Part shown: positions 17,047 through 26,487 of the stretch, piece after piece
Layout of the letters: each line of letters starts with the position of its first letter
Numbering within the stretch: position 1 is the stretch's first letter
NCBI GenBank assembly: GCA_038237865.1
Contig: JBBRYG010000003.1
Coordinates: 1-64,000, forward strand
Length of the DNA stretch: 64,000 nt
From: 3-1-20CM-4-69-9 sp038237865
GTDB lineage: Bacteria > Actinomycetota > Thermoleophilia > Gaiellales > Gaiellaceae
Direction of reading: 5' to 3'
Position numbers and translations under genes: made by a program
The notes under the pieces: generated by a model
What the model was told of the DNA's origin: nothing
What the model saw: only the letters and a program-made list of their open reading frames with translations
Database searches by the model: none

Positions 17047-17832
17047 ATGCGGGCGTTGCAGATCGGCTGGCTCTACTTCCGTGTCGGTGCGATGAACGAG
17101 CTCCAGTACCGCGCCAACTTCTTCGTCCAGCTCTTCCAGTCGGCGCTGGCGCTCGGCGTCGCGGTGGTCGTGCTTCGGCTCGTCTATTCGCACACGACGG
17201 AGCTGAACGGCTGGTCGCAGTCGGAGCTGCTGGTGGTGCTCGGGATCCAGCTCCTGATGGGCGGCATCGTCCACGCCGCGATTCAGCCCAACATGCAGCG
17301 CCTGATCGACGAGGTCCAGGACGGGAAGCTCGACTACGCGCTCACCAAGCCCGAGGACGCCCAGGTGATCGTGAGCGTCCGGGAGATCCAGATCTGGCAG
17401 GTCGTGGACGTCATCTCCGGCGGAGTCGTGATCGGCGTGGGCGTCTCCGGGGTCGACCATGCAGTCGGCGTCGTCGACGTGCTCACCTTCATAGGCCTCC
17501 TGCTCCTCGGCGCCGTGCTGATCTATTGCTTCTGGCTGATCATCTCGACCGGCGCGTTCTGGATCGTGCGGATGTGGTTCATCTCCGAGCTGTTCGAAGG
17601 GATCTTCCAGACGGGGCGCTGGCCGATCGGGATCTATCCCGGCTGGCTGAAGTACAGCCTGACGTACCTCGTCCCGATCGGCTTCGCGATCACCGTTCCG
17701 GCGCAGGCAGTGACGTCCCGGCTGGAGTGGACGACGGTCGTCGTCGCGGTCGTATTCGCGGTCGTGCTGTTCGGGTTCACGCGCTGGTTCTGGCGCTTCG
17801 GCTTGCGGCGCTACTCCGGCGCGTCCGCCTGA
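17047..17832 (+). CDS. ABC-2 exporter permease (COG3694 type)
   Basis: A 261-residue six-helix permease, MRALQIGWLYFRVGAMNELQ to the C-terminus FRRYSGASA-like tail. DGKLDYALTKPEDAQ is the cytoplasmic segment shared with its partner (LLRPLHP in the other subunit). It completes the three-gene exporter. The stop at 17830-17832 is immediately followed by the promoter of the AHSA1-ArsR operon. Confidence 0.92.
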   Translation: MRALQIGWLYFRVGAMNELQYRANFFVQLFQSALALGVAVVVLRLVYSHTTELNGWSQSELLVVLGIQLLMGGIVHAAIQPNMQRLIDEVQDGKLDYALTKPEDAQVIVSVREIQIWQVVDVISGGVVIGVGVSGVDHAVGVVDVLTFIGLLLLGAVLIYCFWLIISTGAFWIVRMWFISELFEGIFQTGRWPIGIYPGWLKYSLTYLVPIGFAITVPAQAVTSRLEWTTVVVAVVFAVVLFGFTRWFWRFGLRRYSGASA

Positions 17833-17867
17833 TGTAACTTGACAGTTACGTAACGAAGGGGTTACAT
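17833..17867 (+). promoter_or_regulatory. Promoter and operator of the AHSA1-ArsR-VOC operon
   Basis: TTGACA (17839-17844), 17-base spacer, TTACAT (17862-17867). The spacer is filled by the palindrome GTTACGTAAC (17845-17854), and outer arms TGTAAC (17833-17838) and GTTACA (17861-17866) flank it. The GTG start at 17876 is eight bases past the -10 box, so the message is probably leaderless and the palindromes are a likely site for the operon's own ArsR repressor. Confidence 0.8.
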
Positions 17868-17875
17868 TTCGGCGT

Positions 17876-18271
17876 GTGCCCACGCCGCGCTGCTCCGTCC
17901 GGCTCACGCGCCGGTACAACGCGCCGCCCGAGGAGGTGTGGCTGGCGTTGACCGAGTCGGATTCGCTACGCCGTTGGCTCGCAAGTCCGGTGGAGGGTGA
18001 GCTCTCGGCGGGCGCGTCCTTCGAAGTCGGCTCCGGTGGGTCGGATTCGGCGACGGCGACGGTGCGCAACCTCGAGCAAGGCCGCGTTCTCGAGCTGGAC
18101 TGGGAGATCGGCGGCGACGTCTCGACCGTCCGTCTCGAGCTCGCCTCGGACGGTGGGTCGGGAACGGTGCTCCTGCTCGACCACCGGCTGATCGACGAGC
18201 GGAGCGGCATGAGGCAGATGCGGCTGTGGACGGATGCGCTCGCCCGCCTCGAGCGGGACTTGGGATCGTGA
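17876..18271 (+). CDS. SRPBCC/AHSA1-type domain protein
   Basis: 131 residues with the START-like signature VRLTRRYNAPPEEVWLALTE and a C-terminal amphipathic helix. This fold binds hydrophobic ligands or acts as a small Hsp90-activator-like module. In actinobacteria it is repeatedly found with an ArsR regulator, as here: its stop overlaps the ArsR start (GTGA). The GTG start is supported by the promoter position. Ligand unknown. Confidence 0.85.
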   Translation: MPTPRCSVRLTRRYNAPPEEVWLALTESDSLRRWLASPVEGELSAGASFEVGSGGSDSATATVRNLEQGRVLELDWEIGGDVSTVRLELASDGGSGTVLLLDHRLIDERSGMRQMRLWTDALARLERDLGS

Positions 18272-18609
18272 ACGCGCTCGAGGCGCTGGCGGACCCAACC
18301 CGGCGTCGGATCGTCGAGCTCCTGGCGGAGGGTGACCAAAGCGCCGGGGAGCTCGCCTCGCATTTCCGGACGAGCCGTCCGGGCGTCTCACGGCACCTGC
18401 GCGTCCTGCGCGAGCAGGGGCTCGTTCGCGCGCGCGACGAAGGCCGGCGGCGGCTCTACTCCCTCGACCCGCAGCCGCTCGCAGATCTGGACGAGTGGCT
18501 CGGCCGGTACCGCGCCTTCTGGACGAATCGTCTCGACGCGCTCGACACCGAGCTCCGCCGCCGGCGGCGCATCCCTGCAAGCAAACGTCAGAAACGGAGG
18601 ACAGCCTGA
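18268..18609 (+). CDS. ArsR-family transcriptional regulator
   Basis: A 113-residue winged-helix protein: ALADPTRRRIVELLAEGDQS, then the recognition helix SRPGVSRHLRVLREQGLV and wing ARDEGRRRLYSL. No clear metal-binding Cys set, which places it with the metal-independent SdpR-like ArsR proteins that accompany AHSA1 genes. It very likely represses its own operon at the palindromes around 17833-17867. Starts and stops overlap both neighbours (GTGA and TGATG). Confidence 0.92.
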   Translation: MNALEALADPTRRRIVELLAEGDQSAGELASHFRTSRPGVSRHLRVLREQGLVRARDEGRRRLYSLDPQPLADLDEWLGRYRAFWTNRLDALDTELRRRRRIPASKRQKRRTA

Positions 18610-19028
18610 TGCAGACCGTCACCCCCTACCTGCTCTACGCCGATGTCGACGCGGCGCTCGACTTCCTTTCCCGCGCGTTCGGGTTCGAGGAAGTGCTCCG
18701 CTACACCGGCAGCGAGGGCTACGTCAACCACGCCGAGATGCGGGTCGGCGACGACGCCTCCATCTATCTGGGGGATCCCGGCGACGACTACCGGAACCCG
18801 AAGCAGCTCGGCCAGGAGACGGTCGGGATCCACGTGCTCGTCGACGACGTGGACGCGCACTGCGAGCAGGCGCGGGCCGCCGGCGCGGAGATCAAGGAGG
18901 AGCCGGCCGACCAGGAGTACGGCGAACGCCGATTCATCGCGCGAGACCTCGAGGGGCACTACTGGTTCTTCGGCAAGCAGGTCCGCGAGGTCGCTCCCGA
19001 AGAATGGGGAGCGCAGTCGGCGACGTAG
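18609..19028 (+). CDS. VOC (glyoxalase/bleomycin-resistance fold) protein
   Basis: 139 residues, two beta-alpha-beta-beta-beta modules: YLLYADVDAALDFLSRAFGF and VGIHVLVDDVDAHCEQARAA, ending RDLEGHYWFFGKQ. Metal ligand candidates are His/Glu in the strands (NHAEMRV, EGHYW). The ATG overlaps the ArsR stop. It is the third member of the coupled operon and may be a small-molecule binding or detoxifying enzyme. Confidence 0.88.
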   Translation: MQTVTPYLLYADVDAALDFLSRAFGFEEVLRYTGSEGYVNHAEMRVGDDASIYLGDPGDDYRNPKQLGQETVGIHVLVDDVDAHCEQARAAGAEIKEEPADQEYGERRFIARDLEGHYWFFGKQVREVAPEEWGAQSAT

Positions 19029-19090
19029 TGCGACCAGCTTTCACAGTTTCGGCACGGTTTTCCCGGCCTTTCGGGACATTGGCGTAAACG

Positions 19091-19109
19091 GCTGGGGTCT
19101 GACCCCAGC
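19091..19109. terminator. Palindrome between convergent genes
   Basis: GCTGGGGTC, T, GACCCCAGC: perfect nine-base arms between two genes that face each other, so a bidirectional terminator is likely although no T-tract follows. The GGGGTC/GACCCC core resembles the hairpin found upstream of the tRNA-Sec genes. Confidence 0.55.
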
Positions 19110-19174
19110 TGTTCGAGACAATGGCCGACTCGACGATGCTGCCAGCAGGACTCCGCGCCGATACCGGGCGCTCG

Positions 19175-19596
19175 CTAGCCTCGACTTTCCGGTCCCGCCG
19201 GATCGTCGGGCGACCAGAACTCCACGAGATTCCCATCGGGGTCGAAGAAGTAGTACGAACGGGCCTGCATCCAGTCGAAGTCCACGGGCCCCAGCACCTC
19301 GACTCCGTGGCCGCGGACGCGCTCAGCCGCAGGCTCGAGCTGTTCGCGTGCGACGTCCAGGGCGAAGTGGATCCGACCGAAGCGCTCGCCCTTCGGAAAC
19401 GGCGAATGCTCCTCGAAGAGGAGCGAGCCCCGGTGTACGGCGAGGCTTTGCCCCTTCCCGACCTCGCCGGCCCAGAACCACGCCCAATCCTCGTCCGGCT
19501 GAGTGCGCGGGATCAGGCCGACGACCTGCGCGTAGAACCTGGCCGAGACGGCCACGTCTTCGACGACGAGCACGATCTCGGCGAGCCCGCGGCTAC

Positions 19597-19600
<4 letters not shown>
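19175..19600 (-). CDS. VOC-fold protein coupled to the mutase gene
   Basis: 141 residues beginning VSSRGLAEIVLVVEDVAVSA at a GTG that overlaps the mutase stop (GTGA). The two VOC modules end in SYYFFDPDGNLVEFWSPDD, the classic metal-ligand strand. Context suggests methylmalonyl-CoA epimerase, which is a VOC protein, but the sequence looks closer to general glyoxalase/dioxygenase-like VOC proteins, so the substrate is open. Confidence 0.85.
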
Positions 19601-21174
<1,574 letters not shown>

Positions 21175-21309
21175 GAGGAAAGGGTGTCAGAAACCTCTCA
21201 CGCGGGTGATACGCAGCACCTCTTGAACGCGCAGGCATCCTCGATCGACAGCGCGCAGACGGCCACGACCGACAGCACGCAGACAGCTTCGAGTCAAACT
21301 TGATACTCC

Positions 21310-21332
21310 AACCGCATATCTGCGGTTATACT
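21310..21332 (+). promoter_or_regulatory. Operator/promoter of the XRE-nucleotidyltransferase pair
   Basis: Inverted repeat AACCGCA (21310-21316), TATC, TGCGGTT (21321-21327), overlapped at its right edge by a -10-like TATACT (21327-21332). The ATG at 21339 is six bases further, consistent with a leaderless message. The palindrome is a natural target for the encoded HTH protein. Confidence 0.68.
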
Positions 21333-21338
21333 GGACTC

Positions 21339-21656
21339 ATGCTCAGCGGCGATCTCCTTCGCGAAGCGAGGCTCCGAGCAGGCCTGTCACAGGCTGCGTT
21401 GGCGCGACAGGCCGGCAAGCCGACATCGGTCATCGGCCGCTGGGAGCGGAACGAGGTCAAGCCGAGCCTCGAGACGCTCCGCGAGGTGATCCGCGCGTGC
21501 GAGCTCGATCTCCGGCTCGGTCTCATTGCCCTGGACGAGTCGCAGGACGCGGCGATCGAGCTCTCGCTCGAGCTCACCGCGGAGGAGCGGTTCGATCGCC
21601 TCACGGCCTGGGCTCGATTCCTCACCGAGGGGCGCGAGGGGCTGCGGGTCCCGTGA
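21339..21656 (+). CDS. XRE-family HTH protein, probable antitoxin
   Basis: 105 residues. The helix-turn-helix is LREARLRAGLSQAALARQAG with recognition segment TSVIGRWERNEVKPSLETL. The C-terminal acidic/helical tail follows (SLELTAEERFDRLTAWARFL). The ATG at 21339 is preferred over the 39-base longer version because it sits just after the -10 box. The stop overlaps the next start (GTGA). With a nucleotidyltransferase directly behind it, it fits the antitoxin position of an HTH/NTase toxin-antitoxin pair. Confidence 0.85.
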   Translation: MLSGDLLREARLRAGLSQAALARQAGKPTSVIGRWERNEVKPSLETLREVIRACELDLRLGLIALDESQDAAIELSLELTAEERFDRLTAWARFLTEGREGLRVP

Positions 21657-22174
21657 CGGGCGCAGAGGGCCCGCGACGCTTCGATCCCGCGTCGATGCTC
21701 GAGGCACTCGAGAACGCAGGCGCGAAATACATCGTGATCGGCGGGACCGCCGCCGCGCTCAACGGCGCCCGTCATACGACCTTCGATCTCGACATCACGC
21801 CTGATCGCAACCGCGCAAACCTCGATCGCGTTGCCGCCGCGTTGCGCGGCATGAACGCACACCTGTATGGGATGACGCTCGATGTCGAGAAGTCATTCCA
21901 GCTCGACGGGAGAACGCTCTCGGCGGGCTCGGCATGGAAGTTCGTCACGGATCACGGCGAGCTCGACATTTCGCTCGACCCGGATGGGACGCACGGATTC
22001 AAGGATCTCAAGCGGGGCGCAATCGAGACGCGAATCCACGGCCTTCGTATCTTTGTCGCCTCTCTCGAGGATGTGATCCGCTCCAAGGAAGCCGCGGATC
22101 GACCGCGCGACCGAGACCATCTGCCAGAGCTGCGGCGCACCCTCGAGCTGATGCGCCGGGGTGGGGAGCAGTGA
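21653..22174 (+). CDS. Nucleotidyltransferase-fold protein, probable toxin
   Basis: 173 residues with the minimal nucleotidyltransferase signature: IVIGGTAAALNGARHTTFDL followed by DI, giving the GG and the D-x-D metal-binding pair, and a second acidic strand ELDISLDPDG. SLEDVIRSKEAADRPRDRDH is the usual C-terminal helix of the AbiEii/MNT-like group. Members modify tRNA or proteins with nucleotides and pair with small antitoxins. Starts at GTG overlapping the HTH gene; its own stop overlaps the moaD-moaE start. Confidence 0.82.
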   Translation: MTGAEGPRRFDPASMLEALENAGAKYIVIGGTAAALNGARHTTFDLDITPDRNRANLDRVAAALRGMNAHLYGMTLDVEKSFQLDGRTLSAGSAWKFVTDHGELDISLDPDGTHGFKDLKRGAIETRIHGLRIFVASLEDVIRSKEAADRPRDRDHLPELRRTLELMRRGGEQ

Positions 22175-22803
22175 GAGTCACCGTCCGTCTCTTCGCGGGC
22201 CTGCGCGAGCGCGCAGGCTGGTCGCAGTGCGAGGTCGACGGCCCTCGCACTGTCGCGGACGTGTGGGCCAAGCTCGACCTCGGCGAGGAGCCGCCGGGGC
22301 TCCTCTACGCCGTCAACAAGGCGTACGCCGAGCGCGATCTCGAGCTTGCGGACGGCGACGAGGTCGCGCTGATCCCACCGGTCTCCGGCGGCGCGTTCCG
22401 GCTCAGTGCCGAGCCGCTGTCACTCGACGTGGCTGTCGACGAGGTGCGCTCCGACGCGGCGGGCGCGATCGCCACGTTCATCGGAACGACCCGCGTCCAG
22501 TCGCGCGGCCGCACCGTCGAGCATCTCGACTACGAGGCCTACGAGGAGATGGCCGAACGGGTGATGGCGGAGATCGCCGCCGAGCTCGAGGCGCGCTACG
22601 AGCTCTGCGCAATCGCGATCCACCACCGCACCGGCCGGGTCGAGATCGGCGAGCCGTCGGTCGTGATCGCCGTCTCGGCGCCACACCGCCAGGACGCGCT
22701 CGCGGCCTGTAAGGACGCGATCGACACGCTCAAGGAACGCGTCCCGCTCTGGAAGAAGGAGGTCTACGAAGGCGGCGAGGAGTGGATCGGGCGCGGTTCG
22801 TAG
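22171..22803 (+). CDS. Fused molybdopterin synthase, MoaD-MoaE (MoaX-like)
   Basis: 210 residues joining both halves of molybdopterin synthase. Residues 1-74 are the ubiquitin-like MoaD (VRLFAGLRERAGW, DEVALIPPVSGG) ending in the Gly73-Gly74 that must carry the thiocarboxylate. Residues 75-210 are MoaE (AIATFIGTTRVQSRGRTVEH, then IAIHHRTGRVEIGEPSVVIA and RVPLWKKEVYEGGEEWI with the catalytic lysines). The Gly-Gly is internal, so cleavage after Gly74 is expected for activity, as reported for mycobacterial MoaX. GTG start overlaps the preceding gene. Confidence 0.93.
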   Translation: MRVTVRLFAGLRERAGWSQCEVDGPRTVADVWAKLDLGEEPPGLLYAVNKAYAERDLELADGDEVALIPPVSGGAFRLSAEPLSLDVAVDEVRSDAAGAIATFIGTTRVQSRGRTVEHLDYEAYEEMAERVMAEIAAELEARYELCAIAIHHRTGRVEIGEPSVVIAVSAPHRQDALAACKDAIDTLKERVPLWKKEVYEGGEEWIGRGS

Positions 22804-22829
22804 AAGGATCGCGCGTGTACAACTAAAGC

Positions 22830-23630
22830 ATGGAGCAGTACCCACAGGAGTGGCGCGACTACGAGCCGATCCAGCCGCGCGGCACGGATTGGCGCGGACT
22901 GCTGCGCAAGCTCTGGGCGCCAGTCGCGGCGATCGGGGCGTTTCTCGTCAAGTTCGGCGCCGTCCTGCTGAAGGCGAAGTTCCTGCTCTCGTTCTTCATC
23001 TCGGCCGGGGTCTACATCTGGATCGGCGGCCTCTGGTTCGGGATCGGGCTCGTGCTCCTGCTCTTCGTCCACGAGATGGGACACGTGATCGAGGCGAAGC
23101 GGCAAGGGCTCCCTGTCTCCGCGCCGGTGTTCATCCCGTTCATGGGCGCGCTGATCACGCTCAAGCAGATGCCGCACGACGCCTGGCGTGAGGCCCGGCT
23201 GGCGATCGCTGGCCCGCTCCTCGGCTCGGCCGGCGCGCTCGCGCTCTACATCGCCGGGGTCGCCGCCGACTCGCGCCCGCTCAAGGCGCTCGCCTTCCTC
23301 GGGTTCTTCCTCAACCTCTTCAACCTTCTGCCCGTGATCCCGCTCGATGGCGGGAGGATCAGCGCCGCCCTTCACCCCGCGCTCTGGTTCGTCGGCTTCC
23401 TCGGCCTCCTCGGGCTCGTCTTCTACCGGCCGAACCCGATCCTGATCATCATCCTGCTGCTGTCGGCGTCCGAGCTCTGGCGGCGCTGGAAGCTGCGCGG
23501 GCACCCTGAGATGCAGGAGTACTACCGCGTAACCCCGCGGCGCCGGGTGATCATCGGGCTCCTCTACTTCGGGCTCGCGGTCGCGCTCGTCCTCGGCATG
23601 CACGCGGCCCACGTCCCGCGCGACTTTTGA
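22830..23630 (+). CDS. Site-2-type membrane metalloprotease (M50)
   Basis: 266 residues with at least five membrane helices. The zinc motif HEMGH is at residues 81-85, and the third ligand is the Asp173 in NLLPVIPLDGGR. It would cleave membrane-embedded substrates. A cytosolic N-terminal tail of about 25 residues (EWRDYEPIQPRGTDW) precedes the first helix. GGAG-like sequence (CACAGGAG) is farther downstream within the coding start, so the ribosome site is unclear. Its stop overlaps the next ATG (TGATG). Confidence 0.92.
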   Translation: MEQYPQEWRDYEPIQPRGTDWRGLLRKLWAPVAAIGAFLVKFGAVLLKAKFLLSFFISAGVYIWIGGLWFGIGLVLLLFVHEMGHVIEAKRQGLPVSAPVFIPFMGALITLKQMPHDAWREARLAIAGPLLGSAGALALYIAGVAADSRPLKALAFLGFFLNLFNLLPVIPLDGGRISAALHPALWFVGFLGLLGLVFYRPNPILIIILLLSASELWRRWKLRGHPEMQEYYRVTPRRRVIIGLLYFGLAVALVLGMHAAHVPRDF

Positions 23631-24334
23631 TGGAAGACCAGCGAATCCTCGACGCCGACGCGAAAGCGGCGGATCTCGAGCAGGACATCGCGTTGATCGC
23701 CCGAGAGTTTCGGGAGGGCTTCGAGGCAGTCGACCGGATCCCGAGCCCGGCCGTCACGCTCTTCGGCTCCGCCCGCGTAGCGGACGGAGATCAGGGCTAC
23801 GAGGACGCACGCAATGTCGCGCACCGCTTCGCCGAGCGCGGGTGGGCCGTCGTCACGGGCGGCGGGCCGGGCGTGATGGAGGCCGGAAACCGGGGCGCGA
23901 AGGAGGGCGGTGGGCTCTCGGTCGGCTTCAACATCGAGCTGCCCCACGAGCAGCACGGCAACCCCTACCTCGACATCTCGCTCACCTTCCGGCACTTCTA
24001 CGCGCGCAAGACGATGTTCGTGAAGGCCGCGGAGGGCTTCGTCGTCTTCCCCGGCGGCTTCGGCACCGCCGACGAGCTGTTCGAGGCGCTGACCCTGATC
24101 CAGACCGGCAAGGTCATGCACTTTCCCGTCGTTTTGTTCGGCGCGGACTACTGGGAGGAATTGCTCGGCTGGATGCGCGAGGAGCTGCTCGCGCACGGGA
24201 TGATCTCGCCGAACGACGTCGACCTCCTGCACGTCACCGACGATCCCGACGAGGCGGTCGACCTCCTCGTCGAGTGCTACGACCGGCGTTGCGCGGAGCT
24301 GCCCGCCTCATCCCTCAAGGCCGACGCGCAATGA
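23630..24334 (+). CDS. LOG-family (TIGR00730) Rossmann-fold protein
   Basis: 234 residues. TLFGSARVADGDQGYEDARN, VVTGGGPGVMEAGNRGAKEG and the signature FPGGFGTADELFEALTLIQT identify the LOG/YgdH family of nucleotide 5'-monophosphate phosphoribohydrolases. It probably hydrolyses nucleoside monophosphates to base and ribose-5-phosphate. ATG at 23630 is chosen over a TTG one codon earlier because it gives the usual TGATG overlap with the protease gene. Its stop overlaps the next gene (ATGA). Confidence 0.92.
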   Translation: MEDQRILDADAKAADLEQDIALIAREFREGFEAVDRIPSPAVTLFGSARVADGDQGYEDARNVAHRFAERGWAVVTGGGPGVMEAGNRGAKEGGGLSVGFNIELPHEQHGNPYLDISLTFRHFYARKTMFVKAAEGFVVFPGGFGTADELFEALTLIQTGKVMHFPVVLFGADYWEELLGWMREELLAHGMISPNDVDLLHVTDDPDEAVDLLVECYDRRCAELPASSLKADAQ

Positions 24335-26475
24335 CCGGAGCGCCACGGAGTAGGATCGGCCTTCTGGGCCGACTCGCCGTCGTCATCGTCCTCGTCCTCG
24401 CCGTCGGGAGTCCGAGCGCGGTCGCCCAGGTCGCACGCCCGACCTGTTTCGGCTCGGTCGTCACGATCCTCGGAACGAAGGGGGACGACGTCATGCAGGG
24501 GACGAACGGGCCCGACGTGATCGTCGGTCTCGAGGGGGAAGACAAGATCTCCGGCGGCGGCGGGAACGACAAGATCTGCTCCGGACCAGGCAACGACGTC
24601 ATGCTCGGAGAAGGCGGGAACGACAGCCTCAACGGAGGCGACGCCGTAGACGCCATCGACGGCGGGTCGGGCGACGACCTGATCGTCGGCGGACCGGGCG
24701 ACTCGGACGGCGCCTACTACGCAACAGCGCCGGGGCCAGTCAACGCCAACCTGCAGAAGGGCGTGGCGACCGGCAACGGCCAGGACACGCTGAAGGAAAT
24801 CGAGAGTCTCGACGGCTCGAGCTTCGGCGACACGCTGGTCGGCAACGCGGAGATCAACGTCCTCTCGGGCGAGGTGGGAAACGACACCCTCGACGGGGGT
24901 CCTCATTCGGACGCGTTGATCGGCGGCGCCGGCGACGACAAGCTGGTCGGACGTCCCGAGGACGGCGACGCGGCGGTCTTCGTCAGCTCGCCGGCGGGGA
25001 TCCAGGCCGACCTGCGGGCCGGCATCGCGACGGGTGAGGGCCGCGATACCCTTACGAACATCGAGTCGCTGATCGGCTCGAACTTCGCCGACAAGCTCGT
25101 GGGCAACGCAAAGCTCAACTTCCTGCTCGGCCTCGGCGGCAACGACGAGCTCGTCGCCGGCGCAGGCTTCGACGTCGCCACGTTCCTGAGCCCCGTGACC
25201 GCGAACCTGGCCACGCACCAGGCGACAGGCAGCGAAGGGACGGATACGCTGACCGGCTTCGAGGGCTTGGCGGGCTCGCCAGGCGCAGACAAGCTGATCG
25301 GGGACGCAAATCAGAACTTCCTCGAGGGTCGCGCGGGGAACGACGTGCTTCTCTCCGGGGGTGGGCCCGACGTGCTCCTCGGTAAGGAGGGCGCGGACCA
25401 GCTGGACGGCGGCGAGGGGAACGACAAGCTCTTCGGCGGGCCCGGCGACGACGTCCTCAACGGCGGCGCAGGGCCGGCGGACACCGTCTCGTACAGCGAC
25501 GCACCGGCAGCCGTGAAGGTCGACCTCGGGGCGAACAGCGCGACCGGGGAAGGCTCAGACCTCCTGTCGGGAGTCGAGGGAGTCTCCGGGTCGGCGTTCG
25601 CGGACGGGCTCACCGGCGACTCGAAGCCAAATGAGCTCTTCGGCAACGACGGAGACGACGCTCTTTCCGGCGGCGGCGGCTCCGACTTTCTCGGCGGAGG
25701 CGGAGGCAACGACACCGTCGACGCTGGGCCCGGCACGGATTACTGCCTCGACGACCAGCCGGCTCCGGGATGCGAGATTCTCGGTGCGCCCACGATCCCC
25801 GGCGAGCCTGCGCAGCCGCCGCTGCCACCGTCATTTCGACGGTCGCAGGTCTCCGGCGGGAAATCCGAAGGCGCGTCGCGGTCGCCGCAGAGCGATGCCG
25901 ACCTGCTCGGCTGGATGGTGCGCGCCGCACGGGACGTGGAGGCGGTCGGGCCCGAGCTGAAACGAGGGCTTGCGTCGCTGCTGGTCGCGCCGTCGATCCG
26001 GCCGCACCCGTTCTTCGCGAATGGCGCCGGCGCCGAGCGAGCAACGGCCGAGTACGAGTACAGCGCCGAGCCTCTGTGCATCTTCGCCAAGGGCAAGCGC
26101 TCGACCGAGATCGCGCCCCCGCGAGTCGTCCGCCCCGTCGGCGACGACGGCCGGCGCGAAGAGGCTTGGTGGCAGGGAACGCTGTACCGGCAGAACCGGA
26201 AGACCGGCCGTTTCGCGCGCCAGGCGAAGACGGCCTGGGCGAGGGCCCAGCTTGCGGGCGACTTCGTGCTCTCCGGGGTCCTTGCCTGGAAGAACGCGAA
26301 CGGCGACGGCTCGTTCAGGTCGCCCGTGGCGATCCGAGTGCCGAAGGGCCTCTTCGTCTGGAAAGGACAAATCTACTGGGTCCGGAGCGGGGGTCGGATC
26401 TTCGCTCCGATCGAGCCCCACATCATCCAAGCGAAGACGATCCAGCACCGCAAGCGCTGCGACTTCAAGCGCTAA
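24331..26475 (+). CDS. Secreted RTX-repeat (calcium-binding nonapeptide) protein
   Basis: 714 residues: a signal peptide (LLGRLAVVIVLVLAVGSPSA), then about 450 residues rich in GGxGNDxL-type repeats (GLEGEDKISGGGGNDKI, GKEGADQLDGGEGNDKLFGG) arranged in several blocks separated by VNANLQKGVATGNGQDTL-like spacers that repeat four times. Such repeats bind calcium and fold into beta-rolls outside the cell. After the Cys pair in DYCLDDQPAPGCEIL comes a Pro-rich linker and a C-terminal domain of about 200 residues with no recognised family. No type I secretion genes are nearby; export is by Sec here. Start overlaps the LOG gene. Confidence 0.9.
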   Translation: MTGAPRSRIGLLGRLAVVIVLVLAVGSPSAVAQVARPTCFGSVVTILGTKGDDVMQGTNGPDVIVGLEGEDKISGGGGNDKICSGPGNDVMLGEGGNDSLNGGDAVDAIDGGSGDDLIVGGPGDSDGAYYATAPGPVNANLQKGVATGNGQDTLKEIESLDGSSFGDTLVGNAEINVLSGEVGNDTLDGGPHSDALIGGAGDDKLVGRPEDGDAAVFVSSPAGIQADLRAGIATGEGRDTLTNIESLIGSNFADKLVGNAKLNFLLGLGGNDELVAGAGFDVATFLSPVTANLATHQATGSEGTDTLTGFEGLAGSPGADKLIGDANQNFLEGRAGNDVLLSGGGPDVLLGKEGADQLDGGEGNDKLFGGPGDDVLNGGAGPADTVSYSDAPAAVKVDLGANSATGEGSDLLSGVEGVSGSAFADGLTGDSKPNELFGNDGDDALSGGGGSDFLGGGGGNDTVDAGPGTDYCLDDQPAPGCEILGAPTIPGEPAQPPLPPSFRRSQVSGGKSEGASRSPQSDADLLGWMVRAARDVEAVGPELKRGLASLLVAPSIRPHPFFANGAGAERATAEYEYSAEPLCIFAKGKRSTEIAPPRVVRPVGDDGRREEAWWQGTLYRQNRKTGRFARQAKTAWARAQLAGDFVLSGVLAWKNANGDGSFRSPVAIRVPKGLFVWKGQIYWVRSGGRIFAPIEPHIIQAKTIQHRKRCDFKR

Positions 26476-26487
26476 GCCCTCCTAGTA

